Shown here: piece by piece, positions 50,700 to 62,099 of the stretch
Layout of the letters: each line of letters begins with the position of its first letter
Numbering within the stretch: the first letter of the stretch is position 1
DNA from: Aphis gossypii
Lineage: Eukaryota > Arthropoda > Insecta > Hemiptera > Aphididae
DNA length: 64,000 nucleotides
NCBI RefSeq assembly: GCF_020184175.1
Contig: NC_065533.1
Location: 20,916,695 to 20,980,694, forward strand
Reading direction: 5' to 3'
Translations under genes and position numbers: made by a program
The notes under the pieces: model-generated
Told to the model about the DNA's origin: nothing
Database searches by the model: none
Seen by the model: only the letters and a program-made list of their open reading frames with translations

Positions 50700-50709
50700 G
50701 TCATAAATA

Positions 50710-52140
50710 ATAATATAAACATTTGTCTTATCTCTCAATATACGGTCTACCATCATTTTGTGTACTACCTAATTATAAATAATAGTTATAATATATTCTA
50801 CAATAGATAAAATTTTGATACTAGTATTTTATACCATTTTCTTCAATATCTTTGTACTTCCCAATGCTTAGTCGAGTATTGGTGAGATTTAAATAAAAGT
50901 GGTAATAATTTTGATTCCTTCTTAACAGATATGAAATTATTTTGTGGATAATCCATAGCAGTTTTTTTTTATTCTTCAAATGCATACATGTTTTTTAACA
51001 CATTATAATATTATTAATTTATTGAAATAAAATAAATTCTATTTTTTTTTTTAAAGAAAATTAATTATTTATACTCTTTCTCATAAAATGCAATAATGTT
51101 TTATAAATTTTAGGTAGGCCGCATATATTAAAAGATGACCAAACATGTATTATAAAATTAATTTTAGCATTATTATGTGATTAATAATTTTATGTATTTT
51201 CATTTTTCATTTTATTTTTCTACTCTTTTTTACTTAAATTGACTTACATTTATAAAGTATACAACATATTACTTAGATACATAATATTTATGATTTATAA
51301 TGTAAACTCTTTCTACATTTTAAGGTTTAGAATGGCTCGCTAAGAATTTGTCAGTAACTCACTAGTTCAATCCAAGCCTGCAGTAAATTTGCATACATTT
51401 GCAATAAAATGTAGTATTAAAATATTAAAAGTGAATATGGTATCATACAATTTAAAGATAAAAATATTATCTTCTAGATTTTTTTTTTGTCTATTTAAAA
51501 ATATTTAAGATCATTTTAAAATTGTAATATTTTACACTACTACCTATAACTCACTTTAAACAAAAATGCATATGAGGTGCCTTAAATAATATATTACCTG
51601 ACTCTTATTTTAATATTAAAGCTAACAACACAAAATCGGTTTTGTTAAATATAAATTGTACATGTACCTACTTATTTTAGATAGAAACAATAAAGCGAGT
51701 GTGGTATTCTTTTAATAAAATATTTTGTTTCTATGTGGTATGTATAAAAAATATTATTTAGTAGGTAACTGTGAATTTATTAAAATGCATATTTTACACT
51801 GCTAAAATAACCTATATTTATTTGCTAAAGAAAAAAGAAGATAGAAAATGTAAAATGATTATCCAAGTATCCTACCGTTATTACAACATTTTACCCTATT
51901 ATTTAAGTCATTACACCTATCTGTATGGCAATTATTATGCAAAATATATTGTAAAAAGCATCAAATTACACGGGTATTGAGAAATCGTACCTAATGATTG
52001 TTTAATCGTTAAGCTAGATACACGATATTTTAAATTTATTATTGATAAACGAATGAGTTTGCGAGGTCATATCGACTACGGTCGTAAATTGTAATAATCG
52101 TCTACAGCTCGAAAGCACCATCGCGTTTGTTTATCGGCAT
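50710..52140. other. AT-rich intergenic DNA
   Basis: No gene is supported. The 69-codon plus-strand frame at 51771-51980 is Tyr/Lys/Ile-rich with no start context or family and is treated as chance. Confidence 0.5.
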
Positions 52141-52593
52141 CACGATTTTGTGTACACATTATGAGAAGTCGAATCGAATAAAAACAATTGACATTACAGT
52201 CTACAGAATATTTTTGGGGGTGGAATCTGTTGGGAACCTAAGAGTAGGTAAGTATCGTTCTACTTACGGTCGGTCATAAAAACCGTTCGGTCGGACACGT
52301 CAGGCTGAACTGCAGCTGCAAGGTAGTCGCAATCAAACGATATACGTTCGAGTATCTCCACTGGTTGGCACCACACGATTCCTCTCACGAATGGCGGCGA
52401 TTTATCCGACGAGGAGACGACGGCTGCGGCGAAGCGTTCACTCGGAGCCGACCGACGAACGGCCAATCGTTCATTTTCACACGGAATTCGTGTTGGATCT
52501 CGCCCGGAAAAACATCGTTCCGCACACGTACTGACCGGACACGGCGACTCGGATACGCGTCCTATCGAGTGGGTATCGACCACCGAACGAGAG

Positions 52594-52700
52594 ATCGCGT
52601 TTGTTATTGTTATTATTGTTATTATTATTATCGTTATCGTTATTATCGCTCACCAACCCGAGACGATGATGGAAGGGATATCAGATATCGATATCGATAT
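52594..52700. repeat. TTATTG/TTATCG-type low-complexity tract and ATCGAT repeat
   Basis: Alternating GTTATT and GTTATC units at about 52597-52648, then overlapping GATATC/ATCGAT units at 52678-52703. The second is self-complementary. Confidence 0.7.
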
Positions 52701-52769
52701 CGTCGTTTAATACCGTCGTAGTCGTAAGGTTTATAGCAGCTGATAAACCTAACAACAACAAACCTTAGG

Positions 52770-52818
52770 TCGTCGCCGCCGTCGTCGTCGTCGTTGTTGT
52801 TGTTGTTGTTGTTGTTGT
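52770..52818. repeat. Impure GTC/GTT trinucleotide repeat
   Basis: GCCGCCGTCGTCGTC runs into about nine GTT units within the CpG-rich patch. It is most likely transcribed leader or promoter sequence. Confidence 0.8.
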
Positions 52819-53472
52819 ATCGGGCGAGTGATAAGAACGGTTTTGAGATAAGGGCGTCTCGCGTCGTCGGGTCGCCAACGATTACGAACCTATGAATTCG
52901 ACGCGAACGAAAATCCGTCCAACCGAACTATCTGCTGCTGCCGTTTTTTAGGTCGTGCGCGCGAATCGCTGCTGCGAACACGATAACGGGTTTGACACGA
53001 CTGTACGTAGCGACTAGCGAGTAACGGGCACGAACGTATTCGTGTGGTAACGGGACGCGGCGACTCGCGGACGATAACGATATTGTATTATTACCGTATT
53101 ACCTCGAACGGGAAGCGGGCAACGTCCCGTGCGATTGGAGTAAATTATTACTCGACGCGAGTTTTACCCACTGCTACTCGCGCGAACGAGGAACAGCTGA
53201 TAGACGGACGCGCACGACGCGACAATAATGTATTTTTTTTTTTTTTTTTGTTATACTCGTTGTATTGTTGTTTTGTCGGAACAATGCGAAGCGGACGTTT
53301 TTCTCCGTTTTCGAATCGGACGACCCGCCGACGGTCGTTTTTATTTTCGTTAATGCGCGTCCGAACACCTGCGACGTCCGTCCGCCAAACCTAACGAATA
53401 AAAACGGGTACTACGGGTTCTTCGTGAAATTTCGATTTCAGCAAATTACCGTAAATGCGCACGCGATTAATT

Positions 53473-53508
53473 TATGCCAATAATGGACGCTTGGCCGGAG
53501 GCGAGGGC
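53473..53508 (+). CDS. Candidate first coding exon (MDAWPEAR...)
   Basis: At the end of the CpG-rich patch, ATG at 53473 and a better-placed ATG at 53483 (AATAATGG) are in the same frame, encoding MPIMDAWPEARA before an in-frame stop if unspliced. A donor GC|GTAAAG at 53508 would leave phase 2. An upstream in-frame stop supports a start here. No matching second exon was identified with confidence, so this is only a candidate. Confidence 0.25.
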
Positions 53509-53599
53509 GTAAAGCAGCCGGGGCTGTGAAATTGACAACACTCAACTCACTCGACGAGTACCAACTTAAAAAAAAACTTCTAGCTCCGCTTGAATTCCA

Positions 53600-56500
53600 A
53601 AACCGTTCTTCTCTCACTACCTACTGGCAGACAGTGGATGAATTTTTGATTTTTAAACGATTCGCGAATGCTAGTACGCCCCGAAAAATATACCTAATCT
53701 TTATAATTTTGAAGATAGGTACAAAAAATACGTATTAAATAATTTGATTGTCTTACCCGGAACTCGGTAAAACCGTCAAGGAAAGTTGTCCTCTAGGATA
53801 AAGATTAAAGAATTATAACAGCGATTGTAACTGTACTGCTCCAGCTGTTTTGTAACTAGAAAAATTCCTTTTGAATGATCCGTTTGCTGCTCATTAATCC
53901 TCGAGACAATATTATATTGTTATATTTTATTTTATAAAACATGTTTTTGCCTTTCTGAACGAAAATGTTTTTTTACAATGATGACGGTCGATAGAATTAA
54001 TAGAATATCGATAGGTACATCGTTTAAAATTTTATACACCATCAGTACAACTTGATAGTGATAAAACTATAAAAGCATACAAATTTGTTTCAAAAGTAAA
54101 ACAAACTATTCATAAAATAGTGTTTAAATAGTTTAATGTTAGCTGTTCAATATCTTTATGTTTGAAGTCTGAAAGTATGACGATCGCCTATGTTTTGAAT
54201 TTTGGATCCAAAAATCAATAACAAAGATCAAAAAAATGTACAAATTTCTTCAAAATTGAATTGTTACTGGATAGTTTCTCTATTAAATTTTCACTCGCTG
54301 ATTGGGAAGAATTTAGGTGCTCTTTGCCTCTTTCGGTGGGTCGTTACAAGTACTAATATTTACTGCCTTGTACCTATATATATATACGTCATGTTATAAA
54401 CTATTAGGACTATCAATAGATAATAATTCGCATCATCCTAAATACTTTTAGAGTGTTTTCACAAACTAATTTAATTTTAAATAAAAATAAACCATTGGTC
54501 CACTGCAAGCTGCAGATACACGATAAGATCAATAAATAAAATCTTAATAGATACCTATAGACTGAAGGTAACCTCTTGGGTTATCGCCTCAGATGACATA
54601 CATTTACATCTCATTATTATCCATTCTTTATAGTCTTAGAAAAACTGTCACCAATACCTAGTTGTTTTTCTTGCGTCTGTAAATTTTAACTAAATATTAA
54701 CACACGATTTCAGTTTAAATATCGATAATCTAATAGCTTAATAACCAAGAAAGAGACTGATAAACTTTTTATAAAATTATTACTATTACCTGTTTTAGTT
54801 TGATTAATTCATCGAATTACAATAAGTTCCTTCAATTTTGTTGAACTTGTATGTATAAGTTATTATGAGATAAATACTCTCCATCTGACCATCTAATGGT
54901 CTTACCGCTAATTAATACATTATTAATTTTATTAACTTAGTAATTATACATGTGTCAGTATAGTATTTGAATGTTCGTTCCTTCGCCCGTGTTATTTCAA
55001 GTTTTTGAACGTTTCCCATTCAATTCATTCAAGCACTGCAGTAGATATATCGTCAAACAAAATATGTAATTTTTCTTCTTTATAGTATATATAGTCCCTA
55101 TATTAGTTAACAAATTTTAACAATAAAATTAACTAAACTAGCTATAGGTAAGAAAAATAACTTTTCAGAACTCAGAAGCGTAAAATAATCAATAATTTCA
55201 TTAGGTAATACAATTATTACAACTTTGGTTAAAAATTAATCATCCTAACACGTGATTACAGGTTTTGTTGGTATTTTAAGCCTTAAAATTATAAAGAAAC
55301 ATCGTTAATAGTTTCATTATAAACTTGTAAATAGATAATTAAATTATTCTACCTGAGACTGGTAGTTACTAAGTATACCTACTGAGATAGACTTAAAAGT
55401 GACGGCATTAATGCATGGAGCAACGATATACACTAAGTCCTACAACTTAGGATTCTAGACCATTTTCTGGACTGGCCTATCCATATTTATGTGTAGTCGA
55501 CTAGTTGCGTCAACAGAGATTTAAGCTTTTCTTGATTATGAACAAATTTCGTTCGAATAATATAAACTCTGATAATAATAATGTATTGAATAATATAATA
55601 TGATATACCAAGTACAATATATTTCACACTTTTATGATATAGCCCTATATAAAATACCTACACACATCATCCATTAACTTGTGTACATATATAATATTAT
55701 AATTTTATTTTATTTCAATAACATTTTTTAATTAATTATGTACCTATTATATTCACTATAATAACAACCTAATTAAGCCTATACATAGCCTATATGCATG
55801 TATGGTTAATATACGCTATACATATAACATACCTCCTCTGAAAAAGGAAGCCCTAAACTTTCCTTAAATCTTGAATTTTGAGTACAATTAAATTTTATAT
55901 TTCAATATATTACATAAATAATTATTTTCATGTTAAATAATATAAAATAAAATGTATTCTTTTATATAAACTAAAGATAGGTGGGTAATTAATTATTATC
56001 GGTGATGAACTATTGTATATTATTACAGAATTTCTCTACGCTCTAGTTGACGCTTAAAAACATTACGTTTGCTTTATAAAACGAATGCAGCGTTGCCAAT
56101 GTATACTATTTAAGTACCTACCTATTCACTATTCAGTATTAATACCGTAGAAATAGTAATATTTTCAATTAAATATATGTAAATTAACTGTAAAGAAGTT
56201 AGGTAAAAAGTGTGTATTTCTATTTATTATATTATTATTCAATCGGGTTTATGTTATAAATAATAATAATTATAGTATAATTTTAAATAATTCTTATAAT
56301 TAAAACTATTAAAATAAAACCAATAGTTTTATCAATTGATATAATATTAATATACAATAATATGTTAATATACATATTCGTATATTATGTAAAATACAAT
56401 AAAAGTACAAATTACAAATTAATATCTTGGTAATCACTAATCAGTCCCCGAACACATTGGCACTAGCGACTGACAATATAGTCCCAGTAATTTTATGAAA

Positions 56501-57930
56501 CTTTATCAAAGATCAGCAATAATTTCTTAAAATAAGTAATTTTACAAAAAATGTTCATGATGCAACGTTGCACTAAGCTTGGGTAAATACCTAAAACGTA
56601 CGCAATCACAATAGTTAAAAATGTCTGTACGCAATTATAACACGATCATTATTATTGACACAGTATAGATTATTACGTAATAGGTATCATTAATATAATA
56701 GGTAGGTACCTACATTGCAACATTAGAATTATTATATTGTAATAGTTCTTTAAATAATTTATTTATAATATTTATTGCTGATGGTCGATGGACTCATAAT
56801 CGATTCTTATTTCTTATTATCCTTATCGTATTATAATATTATACCTTAACGGTTTAAACTTTTTTTTAATATTTCTAATTAATTGTTAGGGGTACCTAAT
56901 CAATTTCTCCGCTATTAATGTAAAAACCAATACAATATGTATAAAATAATTAAAAATGTCTTATCGAATTGTTATACCTAGTACCTACACTTTCTATAAT
57001 CAAATAAAACCATAAATAAAATAAAAAACGCAGTTCTTAAGTTTCTACAGTTTTCTAAAACGTGTGTTAGTCGTTATATACATTATAATATTATATTATA
57101 TACGTTGTTGATTTGTTGATATATATACTTGTTAGATTATAAAAACATAAAAATGTGTAGGTATGATGTTTTGAGTTTATTCAAGAATTAATAATCTTCA
57201 TATTTTATTATAAGTTCCTATAATTATTTTAAAGATTAGGTATCTACTTTTTAATTTATTATAGGCCATAGCATTTTAAGAAATTATTTTTATTTTAGTT
57301 TATTCAATATATTTTTTTTTATAATTCATTCCAAAACACAATCATTATATTAATTATATACTTATATCTTATTTCCTTTTAAAATGTTATTTTCTATGAA
57401 TACTGGATTTTAGCTATTATGATTAATTAAAGTTGGTTTTTATATTTTTATTTATTTGTTTTAAGCACACATCTCATAATGCTGACATATTTCTAAATAT
57501 TTAGTGTACCTATATAATTTCTCAATTTGTCTGTACCGTATAGGTCTACCTTATAATTTTAAAACGGTAGATAAAACTACCCTAACTATTAAATTATTCC
57601 AGTTATCACAATTATTATCTAAGCTAATTTTATTTATCATAGTATACACTCATAAATTATCCTAATGATATTGTGGTAAAACTAAACTTTGTATTAAATA
57701 ACAATAATAATTTACGATAATTTTATTTAGAATATTCAGACTTAAGGCAACCACATAATTTTAATATGGTGTTGTCTGCATAGTGCATAATGTGATTTTT
57801 TTTTTAAAACAGTTTATATAATATGTATTTGAAAAAAAAAGTATTTAGCTTGTACCTATATTGTTCATCTTTGGCCTTATTTATAAGTAAAAACAACTCA
57901 AATAAATGACGTTATCCATAACTTCTATTT
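53600..57930. other. AT-rich region without a supported gene
   Basis: Scattered short frames (for example 54202-54399, 65 codons on the plus strand) have no family, start context or splice support. No repeat boundaries were resolved in this stretch. Confidence 0.45.
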
Positions 57931-58100
57931 TAATGGTGGTTCTAGCGTATGGGCAGTGTGGGCAGCTGCCCATACCAAAAGTTCTGGTGTCCCTTATTAA
58001 TGGGAAGGGGCAGGAAATTAGAAAAATTATTCACAGTTAAAACCTAATTATAAATCTACTATTGCCTATACGAAAATATATAGTCCTAGAACCGTGCCTG
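57931..58100. mobile_element. hAT-type MITE, 170 bp
   Basis: The left end TAATGGTGGTTCTAG and the right end, read in reverse complement as CAGGCACGGTTCTAG, align over 15 bp with GGTTCTAG exact. An exact 8-bp target duplication TTCTATTT flanks it (57923-57930, 58101-58108). There is no coding capacity. Confidence 0.82.
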
Positions 58101-58374
58101 TTCTATTTTCTTTCTTATTTCCTCAACATTTCTGATTGAATGCTATTTTCAAATTGTAATTTCTTAACTTTTACTTAAGTACTTAGGATGCTAAATATAT
58201 ATATAGTGTGTCCATTCTGAAAATAATTGTTTCTGGAGTATTTAGTAAATATAGGTAGGTATATATTTTTAATGTCGTTACTCGTTAACACATTTTTTTT
58301 CAATCGCCCATATTTATGTGAATTACACTGTATTTTATTCTCTATAAGAAAAATCACGAGAAAAAACCTAAATT

Positions 58375-58530
58375 TTAAAAATTTTTAAGTCTTAATAATT
58401 TTTATGAGTTTCGTAAAAATTTAACATTTAATGCTTATAAAAAAAAATTATGGGTATTTTTTTTTTATGTTTTGTAATTTCGGTAAGAACAACTTTTAAG
58501 AATATTGTTTTATATTGTTAAGTTTTTCAA
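58375..58530 (+). repeat. Short diverged fragment of the dispersed repeat family
   Basis: GAGTTTCGTAAAAATTTAAC, AATGCTTATAAAAAAAAATT and GGTAAGAACAACTTTTAAG match successive internal blocks of the family, in order, with heavy divergence. Confidence 0.45.
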
Positions 58531-59538
58531 TTTAAAAGAGTACTTACCATTTATCTTGACTGCTTTTACAATTTTAAACTCAATTAGGTATGTAATTCTG
58601 ATTTGTGACCATCTCAGATTAACTCTACGTTATGTTATGGTATTTTAATTTTTAATATAAATTTGTTATAGTTGTAGTTTACATTTCAGACTCTACAATA
58701 TCAAATATTATGAGTAGTCTGACTAAATGGTTAGAAATTGGTTTTAGTTAAATTTCAAAACATAAAGGGTATCATAACCTAGCCTTAAGCATATACATTT
58801 GATGAACACTTACTAGTTACTGATAAGTCAATTCCTTGTTATGAGTATTTTCACTTCAAATACCTGGAATTTACCATTAAAAAATTAATCGACTTTTATT
58901 TTTTATACACTGCAGAAAACTATCGAATCACAAATCTATTAAAAATATGATAAAAAAAATGTACCAACGATGTTGCTAAGGTAACCTAATTGTTTTATTT
59001 TTATGTATCGGTCGTTACGGGCATGGTTAGAATATATTAAACTAAAAATTGTATTGGCTAGAGACAAGTATGAAGTAGTTAAACTATATTTTATGACACA
59101 AAATTTGTCAAATATTCCATTGTATTAGAGATAACATATTATTATGACTATTACAAGAAATAAGAAGGTATACTTCATTACTCCCTAAAGACATAAATCC
59201 ATGTTAAAACAAAAATTATAATGTACTTAAATCTAAAAATTTAAAATGTTTATAAAATGAAAATTTTACCTAATATTTTGTTTGTTTATTTTGAAAAGTG
59301 GGTATACAATATACATGGGATCTTTTGACCATAATGTGCTACCTACCATACATTTTCTTTGAAATTTAAGATTGAAGCATTTTTACTGCTTCCAAATGCA
59401 ATGACTGCTATTTGCTAATGGCAAATACAATCATTGCTTTACTTAGAATGAAAAAAAAAATGAGAAATCATTTCGTTGTGTATTGCGAGAGAACCATTTA
59501 CAAATTGTTTATGTAGTGTACTTTGTACTTCATTTATC

Positions 59539-60263
59539 ATGGAATCAGTGCTAGACTTAGTAGACTCTGTTTCGAGTGGTAGGTTTATTCTAAAACAAGT
59601 GAAATTTTTCTAAGTTTTCTTTCATGTATTTTAATAATTTACATAGTGTTATGTATACAAATAATAATAATTTTAATTTGTAAATCACTGTAATGAACAA
59701 AAAATATTTGTTTTTTATAAGAATAATGAAGGTATTTATTATTTTATTAGGAGTGGTAGCAAAGTACAATTTTGTATGATTATATAGTTGGTGTTAGGTA
59801 TGTCGGTTATTGGTTTATCATTTGTTTATAATATCTAGTTTGGTTGGTCGAAACAAATAATACAAAATAATGAAATAATGGCAACTAAAATAATCGATAA
59901 ATACAAGAACTACGAAGAAAATTATCAGTTTTATAAGTGAAATATATTTCAGGCTAAAAATCAACGTCTGTGGTCAAACTTGCATTTGGCCGGTTTCGAT
60001 CGTTCGACGAGGTTAAACTGTTGATAATAAATTAGGTCCCTTCGATGATTAGCGAACCTGCCTCCTATACTTGCTTCAAAAGAATTTGACTAAGGGCCTA
60101 AGCCTAAGTCTTAGATTGTAAGTACTATGAAATAAAGAATACTAAGTGAGCAGTAAATACAGTGATGGCGACATCCGACAGGGAAGATCCAGATAGGTCA
60201 ATGTACCTTTTTATGCTCGATAATCACCATATATCACTATTTTCAAAATTATTTTTTATTTGA
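59539..60263 (+). CDS. Candidate two-exon small gene, 46 residues
   Basis: Exon 1 (59539-59578) starts at an ATG in a strong context (TATCATGG), encodes MESVLDLVDSVSS and ends at donor GTG|GTAGGT in phase 1. Exon 2 (60163-60263) follows acceptor AAATACAG, keeps the phase, encodes MATSDREDPDRSMYLF and onward, and stops at TGA. AATAAA follows near 60310. All signals agree, but the protein is tiny and unrecognised, so chance remains likely. Confidence 0.22.
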
Positions 60264-60391
60264 TTCTGTAAAATACTTTGTTGTAATGTGTTGACTATAA
60301 ATTATTGATAATAAACTGTAATGGTGTATTGATTAAAACGTAACTATAAGTTAACTTTTTGTATACTTGTTATTTATAAAAAGTAACTTAC

Positions 60392-60508
60392 CGAACTCTT
60401 CTATTATATCGTTGTAACTGAAGACTTCGTCTGTGCATTCGTTTATATTTATTCACAAAAGTCAGCGGTAACATGTATAAAAATCAATAATGATTTAAAT
60501 ATTATACA
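60392..60508 (-). CDS. Candidate spliced exon with a start codon
   Basis: Strong splice signals bound this piece: acceptor TATTTTTTCTCAG and donor TTCG|GTAAGT. An ATG at 60474 opens a basic peptide beginning MLPLTFVNKYKRMHRR to the donor in phase 2; an in-frame stop lies upstream within the exon. A second frame reading NECTDEVFSYNDIIEEF is also open but has no ATG. It may belong to a coding gene or a long non-coding RNA. The next exon was not identified. Confidence 0.3.
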
Positions 60509-61924
60509 CTGAGAAAAAATACAATTATTTCTATTTAGTTTGACCAGGTCAACGACACTGTAAATTGTGATTCGGCTAAATCGATGAGTGATCATGAAGC
60601 CGTGGCAAAAAATGTTTCCGTACTCGGATAAACAACTGTTTACCTGACCAATCTTACTACCATATTTCAGATTACAAATAAACAAAACCTCAAATAAATG
60701 ATGAAGTATTATTATATCTATAATGATTAGTTGTCTATACCGTTACCAAAAGTTGAGATCCGCTTAACTCACGATAGACCATGGTAAATGACTGATATAA
60801 AAATTACAACTGCCAATCTGAATACGATACAACTATACAAGGAACATATCACTGCAGACGACTTATAGCTGTGAATCCGTCTTACACTTAATATAAATAT
60901 TGATGGCAGGTATATTTACTCATTAGTCATTATCATGACCATTATTTGAAGAATTTAAGTTAAAATTAAATAGAAGGTAACCACTAATCACCTTAAATGC
61001 ATCTTAAGCATAGTTCTCAATCATCAGCGCTCAATAAAAAGGTTCACAAATTACTATCCAACCATTGTTATTAATAAAGCTGCGATTGTGATTGAGCAAA
61101 AAAACATGTAGGTACCAAAACTTGTAAATACCTACCTACGCAAAATAACATGTAGACATGTAGTAGATATTTAGAATGATTATGTTTTAAAAATAAAACT
61201 TGTACCTATACTTATTATGAAAATAATTAAATCTACAATGACGTTACTAGCTTTAAGTACCTAATTTAAGTTTAGATACTACCTACACTTTATTTTTTGT
61301 TCCTAAACATTTTGAGTCAAGTTATTCCCATTTTTGGTTCACCGTAATACAGGTATATTATATCCAACAGATATCAATATCGTGGTACCTACACATAATA
61401 TTTTATATTGTACTGAAATAATGAGTAAGGTCACCGACTCGAGCCGTTGGCATCATAGGTATAAAATATCGTGTATCACATCACATAGCCTACTCGTTGT
61501 TGCAGGTATTCAGCTGTGGCAAGGCGTAATGCACCTAAAATAAATAGTGAAAATACGAGTATAAGAGGTACCAAGAACTGCGATGAATTACCTTGAGCTT
61601 GAAATATTATATCGTGGAAACACGACGTCGGTTCATCGCGGTTCAAATGGCTCGCGGCGCAAAGCTAAGTAAAAAAATCTTCGTTCCGACCTAAGGCGCT
61701 GCCCTACCATCATCTGCTTTCGCTGATTTCGGTAGGTAACCATTATTTAGTTTATTAGTTATTTAGCCACGGGTAAGTCAACATCACACAAAAGCCAATA
61801 ATTATTATTGTTACAACCTGCACAGTGTAACCAAAGCAATGTAAGTTTTAATTTGACGTACTTAACTTAAATATTAAAGTGTAATCATCTATTATTAATA
61901 AACTTAAAGATAGGAACATTATCG

Positions 61925-62053
61925 TTATTGACAATATTTTAATTGCGTTGGTAATTGTACAGGTAACGGTGCGGCAGCGGCGGTGGACTTTTGGAATTCC
62001 ATCGACGTAGCAGCTGCCACGACAGCCAACAACAGGGTGGTTGCGTAAGAGAC
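61925..62053 (-). CDS. Candidate exon of a secreted protein, frame uncertain
   Basis: A very good acceptor (TCTCCTCTCATCTGCAG) precedes a GC-richer piece. In phase 0 it reads VSYATTLLLAVVAAATS and then an Ala/Pro stretch, like the hydrophobic part of a signal peptide placed in exon 2, a usual arrangement in insect secreted-protein genes. In phase 1 it reads a Cys-rich peptide with GCRGSCYVDG. The plus strand is also open in one frame. Neither a first exon nor later exons could be fixed, so the product is unknown. Confidence 0.3.
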   Translation of the reverse strand, partial: VSYATTLLLAVVAAATSMEFQKSTAAAAPLPVQLPTQLKYCQ

Positions 62054-62099
62054 CTGCAGATGAGAGGAGACGAAAAGATTTTTCAGTCAATCGATAAAA

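Larger units (their letters stand above)
52140..53550. promoter_or_regulatory. CpG-rich promoter/leader region, orientation unresolved
   Basis: This is the longest CpG-rich segment in the window (about 1.4 kb), bounded sharply by AT-rich DNA. Two strong splice donors face away from each other at its left edge: plus-strand GTAG|GTAAGTATC near 52251 and minus-strand GACC|GTAAGTAG near 52267. Near its right edge a plus-strand ATG in good context starts a possible first coding exon. Most open frames of 64-118 codons here result from high GC and overlap on both strands. It probably contains the start of at least one gene whose main body is not recognisable here. Confidence 0.5.

Noticed and set aside
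52260..53483. Overlapping frames of 64-118 codons on both strands
   Set aside because: High GC content reduces stops on both strands; Arg/Tyr/Thr-rich translations come from trinucleotide repeats and no family is seen.
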